From Chlamydomonas reinhardtii (Eukaryota; Chlorophyta; Chlorophyceae; Chlamydomonadales; Chlamydomonadaceae): DNA of 64,000 bases. The DNA lies in the NCBI RefSeq assembly GCF_000002595.2, contig NC_057010.1, forward strand, positions 3,705,764-3,769,763. The letters are read 5' to 3'. Each line of letters begins with the position of its first letter. Position 1 is the first letter of the stretch. Under the pieces are notes generated by a model. It was not told the origin of the DNA. It searched no databases and saw only the letters and a program-made list of their open reading frames with translations. Made by a program: the position numbers and the translations under genes. Shown piece after piece: positions 1 to 8,752 of this stretch.

Positions 1-6
1 CCACAG

Positions 7-390
7 AGCGTGTGGCGCAACTGGCGCACGCAGCGCGCCAAGCGGTTGGCGGCGGAGGCGTCCGAGGCGGCGCTGGCGGAGGAGCTGGCGGCGGAGCCCA
101 GCGGCCCACTGGGAGGCGGCGGCGGCGGCGGCGGCGGCGGCGGCAGTGGCGGCGGCAGTGGGCTGGGCAGCCGGGTGGCGTCGCGAGTGGTTTTGCTGAA
201 GGCGTCATCACTGGTGAAGCGCCAGGGCTCCAACGGCCTAGGTGCGGCGGTGGGCTCGGGAGGCGGTGGTGGAGGTGGTGGTGGAGGTGGTGTGGCGGCG
301 GCGGCGGGTGGCGGTGCGGCGGTGTTGGCGGCGGCGGCGGGGAGTGGGGGCTCCGGGGTTAACTCGCCGCGGGGTGCGGCGGTGCGGTAG
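7..390 (+). CDS. 3'-terminal exon of an unrecognised Gly/Ala-rich protein (partial)
   Basis: The frame is open from the left edge to a TAG at 388-390. A CACAG acceptor at bases 2-6 suggests that the exon begins at base 7. The visible protein starts with a basic/aromatic stretch (VWRNWRTQRAKRL), then a short acidic Ala/Glu segment, then a segment with VVLLKASSLVKRQ, and is otherwise runs of Gly, Ala and Ser from (GGC)n-like DNA. The domain that would identify the gene lies upstream of the window, so no function can be given. A TGTAA signal at 696-700 gives a 3' UTR of about 300 nt. The gene converges on the pyruvate dehydrogenase gene to its right. The call as a real exon rests on the long open frame, the acceptor and the correctly spaced polyadenylation signal. 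Confidence 0.55.
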   Translation, partial: SVWRNWRTQRAKRLAAEASEAALAEELAAEPSGPLGGGGGGGGGGGSGGGSGLGSRVASRVVLLKASSLVKRQGSNGLGAAVGSGGGGGGGGGGGVAAAAGGGAAVLAAAAGSGGSGVNSPRGAAVR

Positions 391-1615
391 GGGCAGGGGG
401 TGTTTGAGGGCACAAGGGCAGCGGGGGGGGGGGAGATACCAGCCCAAACTAAACCGAACCCAATACAACAGAGCGGGGATGACAGCGAGCCAACCTGCAA
501 CCGTCTGCCTGCATGGGCGTGTTGTGCGTGATTGTATGCAGCGACTGGTGATTCAAGGTGGTCGGCGCGGGCATGGAGCGGGCACAGCGCTGGCGTATGG
601 TGGTCTGTTAGTTGTGCACTGCACGTACCGTCACTTTGCGCCGGTGTTTGGACTCCGCAAGGCGGCGAGAGAGGTCGGCATTCTGTGCTATGCTGTGTAA
701 GCATGGCCTATCGGCTATTGGCGAGCAAGAGCGAGCCGGCTGACTCAGCAATGCCTATAGCAATGGTCACAGGGTCGAGGGCGCGGGGCCGATAGCTACT
801 GCCATAGCGCCCTTGCTTGGTCGGACTGTCCCTGCTTGTAATGTCGCATTCATAGCGCCGGCTGCGGCCAGACCTGAAACATGACGCCGTTATGCCATTC
901 AGCGACTTACAATTGGTCCAGGAACCTCTAACATGCGCCAAACACACCTCCACCGAACGCTGCCAGGATGCGCACCTCTGGTGCACCGCCCAGCCACTCG
1001 CTTGCACCGAACATACACACACACACACACACGCTCCGCAAGAGCCCTTCCCGTGTCATCACCTCCCCATGCCCCCTCCCACCATCCGTCCAGCCCGCAG
1101 ATACGGCACACACGCCCGCTGACGCGCTGTGACCAGCAAATGACGCCCAGCGTCGAAACGAATACCTCCTTCTGTCGCTGTCTCTAACAACCAGGAAGCC
1201 CTGCCATGCGCTATGGCACCAATCTCACACCTCGCCATATCGGCAGCAGCCCCACGCCAATTCCACGAACCCGGGGCACGTGCCAAAGGCCAACGCGGCG
1301 TCATGCCACCCCCACGCCGACAGGCAGTAAAGCACACACGCCACCTCCTACCTCCACCAGAAACGAAGGCCCATTTCGCCCCGCTCGCCACAAAACACCA
1401 CACATTCGCGCTCTCCAACACCCCACCAACCCACCTCACCGCAACACACACATACAAGCCCGACCCCCACCCAACCAATCAACCAACCTCCGCCCACAAC
1501 CCCGCACCTACTATCCCGCTCCCACCCCGCCTCCCCTGCCGCCTTCAAACCACTCCGCCTCCCCTGCCGCCTTCAATCCCCGCTGCCTTCACCCCCCGCG
1601 ATCCCCTCCGCCGCC
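391..1615. other. Convergent 3' UTR / intergenic stretch
   Basis: This holds the 3' UTR of the left (+) gene, with TGTAA at 696-700, and the 3' UTR of the pyruvate dehydrogenase gene (-). TTACA at 907-911 reads TGTAA on the minus strand and would give that gene a UTR of about 700 nt. A short (CA)n tract lies at about 1012-1030. Bases 422-470 hold a copy of the dispersed block that otherwise lies near intron donors (see findings). I see no convincing coding region; the ORFs here are low complexity. Confidence 0.6.
422..470 (+). repeat. Dispersed intron-type repeat block A, copy in a 3' UTR
   Basis: A G-run is followed by the core ATACCAGCCCAAACTAAAC and CGAACCCAATACAAC. The same block lies near the 5' end of introns in the pyruvate dehydrogenase gene (2133-2163, 2617-2660, 4931-4964) and in MCM2 (37248-37292), always in the sense strand of the host gene. 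Here it is also in the sense orientation, but downstream of the stop codon. It may mark an unrecognised 3'-UTR intron or an insertion in the UTR. Confidence 0.6.
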
Positions 1616-4600
1616 TCACGACTTGTAGGTGGGGTCGAAGGCGGGCACGTGGTACTCTGCGGGCAGCACGCCGCGCATGCCGGCGCCCAGCGGCTCCGCG
1701 TACATGTTGCGCCACAGCCAGTGCAGCGGCGGGATCTGGCCCTGCTTGGCCTGCTCCACGGCGTCGTCCACCTGCAGGCGAGGAGAAGAGAAGATTAGGG
1801 GGAGGTGGTGGTGGTGGTGGTGGTGGGTTACATGCATGATACGGTAAGTCAAGACGGGATGATGTTGGCAGGTGGTGGTGGGGGATGGGGGGTGGGAGTG
1901 GTAGCGGTGCCCGGGCCCATTGGAAAAGGGTGAGGAGCAGAGGGGAGTATAGCCGTTCATGGAGAACGGAATGATTTGATAGCGCAAGTGTCAAGTGCCG
2001 ACGGGGGCGGGACGAGGGCTGAGATGTCAGGACGAGGTATGTGCGTGTGCATGTAATTGGAGTTCGCCGAGGTGTGGCGGCGGCAAGGCCCGCCTGGAAA
2101 CGCTTTGCCGTGCGAGGCCCCCGCCCGCCACTGTTTAGTTTGGGCTGGTATCTATAACCCCCCACTGACCTCCTTCTTGACCTCCTTGTCGATCTTCTTG
2201 AGGTCGGCCGGGTCCACGCCGTTGTTCAGCAGCAGCCGCTTCACGCGCTCGATGGGGTCGCCTGAGGGCATTACATTCATGATTATTACCAAGTGAGAAA
2301 GAAGGGGGTGGGGGATTGCAGGAGGCGGCATGGCGTTGTGGGGATGGGTTGGCGGTGGATGGGTGGGGGGAGGGGCGGCCAGGCGGTGGATGGCACGGCA
2401 GATGTGGGTGGGGCAGCGGCGAAGATGAGGCGCGTCCGCCGTGCGGGTGTCAGCCGACCCACACGAGCAGTCCGCCCCTCTCCGTTCTCCGCTCCCCACA
2501 GCTCCACCATCCCTGCCGCCGCAGGTCCCCGCCCCCCCCTGCCCCCGCCCCCTGTCCTTATCCCCCCTGTCCTTATCCCCCGTTGCAGGCCACGCTCCTC
2601 ATCCTCCTCGTCCTTTTGCATTGGGTTCGGCTTAGCTTGGGCTGGTATTTCAACCCCCCGCCTTAACTTCTTAACTATCTAGAATGTAATAACAACCCCC
2701 TAGTCTTCAGTGCAACCTATACCGCATTTCTAAACATCCTTGCAACCCCCCGGGCCGGCGCCTTGCACACTCACGCTCGGTGCGCATGGCGTTGATCTCG
2801 TCGCGTGTGCGGTAGGTGGAGCCGGGGTCTGACATGGAGTGGCCGTGGTAGCGGTAGGTGTCCATCTCCATCACGATGGGGCCGTTGGCCAGCGCGTAGG
2901 CCTTGGCGAACGCCACTGCGTTCTTCACGGCCAGCACGTCCATGCCGTCAACCTGATGGAAAGGAAGTGACGTGCATGCGTATTATTATCAGGGGTTTGG
3001 GCGGAAGGCAGTCCAGGCATATGAGCATGGTCGTGTTCTTCAAACATCGCGCTCGTGGCCGCTCCGGCCCGCCTCCGTGCGCCGCAGAAACCATCGCGCG
3101 CCGGCCCGCTCAACCCCGCCCCCCCTTATTTGCCGCCCCCTGCTTGTGTTCTGTTTCCAATGTTTGGACCTTGCAACTCCCCGCAACCCCCCCCCCCCCC
3201 CCCGCGCCATCCCGCCCGGCGCACCTTGATGCCTGGGATGTAGTCGCCGCGGGTGTAGAAGTTGGGGCTCTTGGCCGCACGCCACTCGGCGGTGCCCATG
3301 CCGTAGTGGTTGTTCTCGCACACGAAGATGGCGGGCAGGTTCCACAGCCCAGCCATGTTGAGCGCCTCGTACTTCTGGCCCTGTGGTCCGGGTGGGGTAA
3401 AGGAGGGGTGCATGGGGAAAAGCACGGAGGATGGGGGTCAAGCGGGTTGCTTGTTTGGGCAGACACGGAAGTGAATGGGAAAGCCGTGAAAGCGCAGCCC
3501 AAGCGGCATGCCCGGTGAAGCCAAAACAGCCTTGTCGCCGTCCATCCATGACTGTCCACTCTGTCTTCTGTTCGAGCGGGGTCCCTGGAAGCCCTTCGCC
3601 ACGCACAGCGATGTGGCATCCTCGGTCGCTTCTGGCATCCCCGCACTCCGCGGATGTCCCCCACCCCCGCCCCACAAGGGCCCCCCGCCCCTCCGTGCCC
3701 CCCTCTCCTCCCCGCCCACCTCCCCTCCGCCTCCCCGCCCACCTCCCCGCCTCCGCCCGCACCTGGTTTGCAGCTCCGTCGCCGTACATGGTGATGCACA
3801 CGTGGGGCTCGCCCTTGTACTTGTGCGCCAGCGCGATACCGGCGCCCAGGGGGATCTGCGGGGTTGGGATGGGGTTACATTCATGATTAGTTAAGGAAGT
3901 GGTAGACGGCAGACCATCTTGCGGAACATGAAGCGTTCCGGGGGGGGGGAGGGCACACGCGGGAGGGAGGGAGGAACGTTACCACACGTGGGGACATTGC
4001 CATCACGTGGCCAACACACGCGGCCGAGACGCGGGCCAAGGACGTGCCCCCGAATGCCGTGTGCGCGGGTGGATCTGGTCAAACGGACTGGATGGAGCTG
4101 AACCACGCAGCTCCTCGCCCACCCGCCCTCCGGCAGCCCCTGACTGCGGCTGTGGGTGCGCCGCCGGAGCTGCGATGACCGGCCCGCACATGGCCAGTGC
4201 ACTGTTGCCTTTCCCTAGCCTCGACCCGCATGCCCGCATGTCCTGAGCAGGCCGCTGCCGCTGCCGCTCCTGCCGCTGCTCCTGCCGCTGCTCCTGCTGC
4301 GGCTGCTGCCGCCGCGCCGCCTGTGTGCTCTCGCCCGCTGCCAGCTCGCGCCGGGTACCATGCCGGTACACTGTACACACATGGCCCCCACATTGCGTAA
4401 CGTTTTCCTTGTGCTCTTTAACACATGGCCCCCAGGCAGGTGGCCGGCTGCGGCCGCTAGCAGCGCCTGTGGCCCGTACCAGCTGTGCCTGGTTGGGTGC
4501 CGGGCGCGCCACGGCTGCTGGCCGCTGCTGTCCTCGTCGCCGCCGCTGCTGCCGCTTCCTCCTGCCGCCGCTCCTGCCCACCACACAACCCAATGACTGC

Positions 4601-6452
4601 TCCAGTCACTGCCCACTCCTCTAGCGCTGTTGCCCACCCGTCCCTTCCCTGCCGACTCTTTCGCAGCCTGGGCTTGTTGACTTTGTCGCGCTCCTGGCCT
4701 GACGCTCCCTGCCTGGCGTCGGGGCTGCTATCCTGGTCGCCAGGAAGTAGGGGGTTTCATTTGTCGTCTCCGCGTGCCTGTCCTGTGCTGTTGTGCGCGC
4801 CACCGAGCCCGAGCGGCGACATTTATTGCCGGCGCCGCTCGCCCTGCTGCTCCACGACACCTCAGCCCCCTCCCATGAGCATTATCGCTTGCAACTAACG
4901 CCTCTGCCAGTGCGCCGCTCGTTTTAGCTTGTTTCGGTTTAGTTTGGGCTGGCATTTGCAACCCTCCCCTCCCCTCCCCTCCCCTCCCCTCCCCTCCCCT
5001 CCCCTCCCCTCCCCTCCCCTCCCCTCCCCTCCCCTCCCCTCCCCTCCCCTCCCCTCCCCTTCCCCTCCCCTCCCAGCGCTCACCTGCGCGCCCACGATGC
5101 CGTTCCCTCCGTAGAAGTTGTTCTTGCGGTTGTAGATGTGCATGGAGCCGCCCAGGCCCTTGGTGGCGCCCTCCTGCTTGCCCATCAGCTCCGCCATCAG
5201 GCTCACAATGCTGCCGCCGCGGCTGACGTGCTGGCAGTGGTCGCGGTAGGAGGTGATGATCGAGTCCTGAGGGGGGGGGGGAAAGGGGGTAGAGGGAGAG
5301 GAAGGGGGATTACCGGTTGAAGGGTTGGTAGGGATGAGGTTCAGTGACGGGAAAGCGCCTCCAGCCCTCCGGTGACGTCCTCCTGAGCAGCCAACCACCC
5401 GTCGCGCCTCCTCCGGCCTGCCCCCTCTCCCCCGTTCCCCCTCTTCCTCTACTCGACTCCAGCGCCCTCCACCCTGCCCTCCCATTTCCAGGTGATCCAC
5501 TCCTACCTGCCCCCAAGGGCCCTCCGCCCTGCCCTCCGCCCTGCCCTTCCCCTGCCCTCCGCCCTGCCCTCCGCCCTGCCCTCTGCCCCCTGCCTCCCCT
5601 CCCCCTCCCCCCTCCCCCTCCCCCTCCCCCAAACCCTCCCTCCGCGCACCTTGAGTGTGATGGCCGCCTCAATGCCGGTGAGCACCGCCTCCTGGCCGTC
5701 GTACAGGTGGCAGAAGCCGCGGATGAACTTGGCCTTGTACATCATGTCGGCCTACGGGGCAGGAGACAGCGGGGGGAGGCAGGATGGGTTGAGGAGGTTT
5801 AAGGAGAAGGGGTTGACGGGGGGGGGTGAGGGCGGTGAGGATGGAAGGAAGGTGGCTGAGGGGGAGGAGGGTGCATAAGCACGAGCACTAGGGTTTGGAC
5901 CAGGCGCTCCGCCAGGGCGGCTGTCAAACAGCCCCCATCTGCTTTGCGGCATAGCGCAGCATGCCCCAGCTACTCACAGGCACGTGCTGTGGCTGAGCAT
6001 ATGGCGCCCTGTCCTTTCTAACCTACTGCTGCTTGCTTCAGCTGCGGCCAGGACGTGCTAGGCCGGCCCTCCCACCCACCCCCCGGAGCCGAAAGCTGAC
6101 CCCTCTGCGCTCGTTGCCAAATGCCCTCCCCCCGGTGCCCTATCAACCGCAGGCTTCCTTGGGGCCCCCAACAGCCGGTTGATGCTCCTCTCAGCAGCTA
6201 TGCCGAAGAGCCAGAACGCACCGCAATCTCCATGCGGCGCATTTTGTACATGAGCTTGTAGAAATTCGTAAGCTCCTCCACGTTGGTCTCCACCACGTTG
6301 GAAGGTGCCTCGATGCGGTGCACCTTGTAGGGCATGACCTCCACCTTAATCGAGGGCGATGCCGCTGCCGAAGCGAACAGCCGGGCCATCGACAGGCCCA
6401 GCTGCGAGCCGGACTGGCTCTTCAGACCCGTAATTGCAACTTGGAGTGCCAT
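1616..6452 (-). CDS. PDHA1: Pyruvate dehydrogenase E1 component, alpha subunit (mitochondrial)
   Basis: This is the thiamine-diphosphate-dependent subunit that decarboxylates pyruvate and, with E1 beta, feeds acetyl groups to E2 in the mitochondrial matrix. Eight exons, read from the minus strand: 6222-6452, 5650-5751, 5084-5266, 3763-3855, 3225-3380, 2775-2952, 2170-2261 and 1616-1771. All phases agree and sum to 396 aa, the usual length for mitochondrial E1 alpha. Residues 1-30 ([13 protein letters not shown]...) look like a matrix presequence. The TPP/Mg motif starts at MYGDGAANQ and ends in [16 protein letters not shown] matches the conserved phosphorylation-loop region. Organelle targeting is inferred, but the sequence resembles the mitochondrial rather than the plastid type. 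Introns 3, 6 and 7 carry the dispersed blocks described in the findings. The paralogue-like relic upstream is divergent, and the 5' flank is about 1 kb. Confidence 0.95.
1825..1848 (-). repeat. Dispersed intron block B (weak copy), 3' part of PDH intron 7
   Basis: In the minus (sense) strand this reads TATCATGCATGTAACCC, close to the core TAATCATGAATGTAACCC found before acceptors elsewhere. It lies about 55 nt upstream of the exon 8 acceptor. The same intron starts with block A directly after its donor. Confidence 0.5.
2133..2163 (-). repeat. Dispersed intron block A at the donor of PDH intron 7
   Basis: The intron begins GTCAGT, then a run of six G, then TTATAGATACCAGCCCAAAC. The block therefore starts within a few bases of the donor. 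Confidence 0.7.
2266..2290 (-). repeat. Dispersed intron block B before the acceptor of PDH intron 6
   Basis: In sense it reads AATAATCATGAATGTAATG and then GCCCTCAG, the acceptor. The block ends only about five bases before the exon. Confidence 0.7.
2617..2660 (-). repeat. Dispersed intron block A inside PDH intron 6
   Basis: In sense, a G-run leads into TTGAAATACCAGCCCAAGC and then TAAGCCGAACCCAATGC. It lies about 115 nt after the donor. Confidence 0.7.
3871..3924 (-). repeat. Dispersed intron block B (long form) before the acceptor of PDH intron 3
   Basis: In sense it contains AAGATGGTCTGCCGTCTACC, then CTTAACTAATCATGAATG, then TAACCCC, ending about 15 nt before the exon 4 acceptor. MCM2 intron 17 has a near-identical 54-bp copy at 36931-36984. 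Confidence 0.8.
4391..4427 (+). repeat. Dispersed block C in PDH intron 3 (antisense to the gene)
   Basis: Contains CCTTGTGCTCTTTAACACA preceded by TTGCGTAACGTTTT. Near-identical copies lie at 20581-20615 (MFS transporter intron 3) and 63449-63476 (PPP1R42-like intron). Confidence 0.65.
4931..4964 (-). repeat. Dispersed intron block A in PDH intron 3, donor side
   Basis: In sense it reads TTGCAAATGCCAGCCCAAAC and then TAAACCGAAAC. It follows the AGGGG tandem array that begins just after the donor. Confidence 0.7.
4965..5074 (+). repeat. (CCCCT)n minisatellite, about 22 copies
   Basis: A nearly perfect 5-bp tandem array on the plus strand that starts right after the exon 3 donor of the pyruvate dehydrogenase gene. 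In the transcript it is (AGGGG)n, a strong candidate for G-quadruplex formation near a splice site. Confidence 0.9.
5510..5600 (+). repeat. GCCCTCC-type imperfect tandem repeat in PDH intron 2
   Basis: Repeated CCCTCCGCCCTGC-like units, pyrimidine-rich on the plus strand. Intronic, with no coding signal. Confidence 0.7.
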
Positions 6453-7445
6453 GGTGGCCGATCAGCCTTGACACGCGACAGAAGTGGCTACAATCAACGT
6501 CGGAGTCACGTTTCGTGGCAGAAGGCCGACCCTAGGCTATCCTGGCCGTGTAAGCAGTACAAGTGTTTGACTCTGTATCACCTTGAAAGTCCGATAGCCC
6601 CAATTGCACCCTCGCCCGGAATGAGGACCGACACGCTGAATGAAACTCGTCTTGCCCCTTTGGCGTGGCAGGCCCTTGCTTACGGAAACTAAATGCGTGC
6701 TTCAAAGTACGCTTCAAAGCCAGGGATGGCTTGTGGAAAGCAAACTCGAGGCCGCGACCTCATTGACCGGCGACAAGTTCTGCAGTTGCACGGGCAGTGA
6801 AATAACCGCTAGGTGCTGACGTTGTGCCAGAAGCTAGTGGTGCGCGGGCCCGTCTTCGCGTGGGGCGCTCGCACATGCCGCGGGGCAAGGTGGGGGTGCG
6901 CGCAGCTTCTTGCGCCAGCGTAACCCGTCTGCCGACGCCCATGCTGGCATGCGCTGAGTTCAGGCGGTGATGCGTGTGTGGCCAGCTAACAAAGGTAAGC
7001 GCATTGCTGACACGTGGAGAGGCGCTAGGAGGCACGGTATAGGGAGTTCAGCCCCAGCCCCCACGAGTACTAGACCTTGTGGGAGAGGACGTCATCGGCT
7101 TTTGGACAGGCTGCTTGGGCCGGCACACACGAGGATTACAAGCGCATAATGCGTGCAGATGTGCATATGGGGGGCCCCGTGCCCGGGGTTACAGTTGCAG
7201 CGCTCTTGGGTGGATGCCCAGATGGCTCGTGTAGGGCGTCGTCACTGATGGGCGGCAGGGCCTGGACTCGGTGGTTTTCACCGCCACCGGACACACAAAC
7301 CAGGTTGTGACTGAAATCTCATGGCCGTGGCTTTGCATTGCAAAAGCCCTCCACGTCCCCGCGCTGTGCCTGCCATGAACATATCAACCGCATTCCGTGA
7401 TGCGGGCTGCGCTCATTCCTGCACCCCCAGCTCTCGTTTTCGTTT
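6453..7445. other. Promoter / 5' flank between the PDH E1 alpha gene and the relic paralogue
   Basis: Holds the 5' UTR and promoter of the minus-strand E1 alpha gene and the upstream flank of the plus-strand relic at 7446. GC content is lower than in the coding regions. No ORF with protein-like composition and no recognisable element was found. Confidence 0.4.
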
Positions 7446-8025
7446 TTGGACCTACGTCCAACCCATCAACTGCAATACGGTACATCACCCGCTCCGTCCT
7501 CGCTGTTTAAGAAGCCTGAGGAGCAGACGGTGGCAGCAGCCGTGGGCGGTGCGCCGATGCAGTCTGTTGATACCTTGCAGGAAGCTCTGGCCGAGCTACA
7601 CAACATCCGTGGCATTGCGGGAAAGCTGCAGGCGGGGTCAGGAGCTGTTGTGAGCAGCTGCAGTGGAGGTGGCGCGTGTGGCGCGGCTGCAGCCGGCGCG
7701 GGCGCTAATCCGCGCTGGCCCAGTCAACCGTCGTCAACCAGGTAGGATGATATGACGGACTGGGTGCTGGGTTGCCTCACTGGTGGGCGGGCGGACGGTC
7801 AACCTGTCGGAGTGCCGTCTTGAGAATCGGGAGGTGATGGGCCAGCGTGCTACTGATGTGCACGACATTGGCGATTTTGATTATGGATGTGATGCCGAGA
7901 ATGATATGTGCTGGCAGGTCCGCCGCGCGGCGTTTCTTAATCACCTGCAGCGCCTCACCGGCCTGCGCTTCCGCCTGGCGGAGAACACGCAGGGCCACTG
8001 GAGTTTGCAAACTGCCGACGTCTGA
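7446..8025 (+). pseudogene. Diverged, apparently broken relative of the tandem gene family at 25-34 kb
   Basis: The second half reads RRAAFLNHLQRLTGLRFR. The conserved C-terminal block of the tandem copies is RRAAFVQELRWVTGIRFR, at the same distance from the C terminus. Upstream, GGRTVNLSE parallels NGRTELCMS, and DWVLGCLT (another frame, 7761-7784) parallels DWALVNMLL. LQEALAELHNIRG at about 7580-7620 may match the coil region LQEARGYLEALQ. Relative to the paralogues there is a TAG at 7743-7745 and a one-base shift near 7785, so a single intact frame is not available. CCAG followed by GTAGGA at 7741 could be a splice donor, in which case a spliced, divergent gene is possible. The Ala/Ser-rich N-terminal half is much shorter than in the tandem copies. 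No function is known. Confidence 0.5.
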
Positions 8026-8752
8026 GCAGCGCTTGGTGGGCCCGCGTACCGCCGTTGGTAGCGTGCGTGGCAAGGGCCGCGGCGGCTATGGTGCGCCGTG
8101 CGCGGTGCGCGACTTGCTTTGGAGGCGCACCACTTGCATTGCCCGCTATCGGTAGTTGAGTTGTGCAATGGCGCGGCATTGGCTGCAAGGCTGAGACGTG
8201 GGCTGAGAGACCGGGATTGGTGGGGGTGGTGCGTGGGTGCTAGTAAGCACCGTAGTAGTTGCGGCGGCGTGGTGGGGGCGGACTTTCGCTGACTTTAAGC
8301 ACGGCTGAGAGGCCTGGAGAGGCACGGAGAAGCCTGGAGAGTCTGGGATGATGTGACGTACCAGTGTACTGACGCGTAGGTGGGGCGTGTGCCGAAAGTT
8401 GGGTAAAATGGGGGTAGCGTGGGGACGGACGGACTCTTGCTCCCTCGTTGCTGCTAATGTTGCTGCATGTGGCGTCGTGCAAGCGGGTTACAGGTCTTTA
8501 GAGACGCCATGCAACTCCCCTGATTCAACTGCACCAGCAACGACGCGGAACATACTGCGCTACCCAGTTACTTGGGGCCCCGGTCCTCTCAACCTTCAAG
8601 GACTGTTCTCAATCCCGGCAATAGCCCTGAGTGCCGGACAGCGACAATCTTGCAACCCAACAACAAAACAGCCACTTGCCAAGCAACACAAAATCGCTAT
8701 GCAACACGTCGCCATCGCAGCACCCGCCCGTCATGCCCTACTTGCAGTGGCG
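8026..8752. other. 3' flank between the relic and the membrane-protein gene
   Basis: TTACA at 8488-8492 reads TGTAA on the minus strand and would give the membrane-protein gene a 3' UTR of about 260 nt. I see nothing else here beyond the downstream flank of the relic. Confidence 0.45.
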
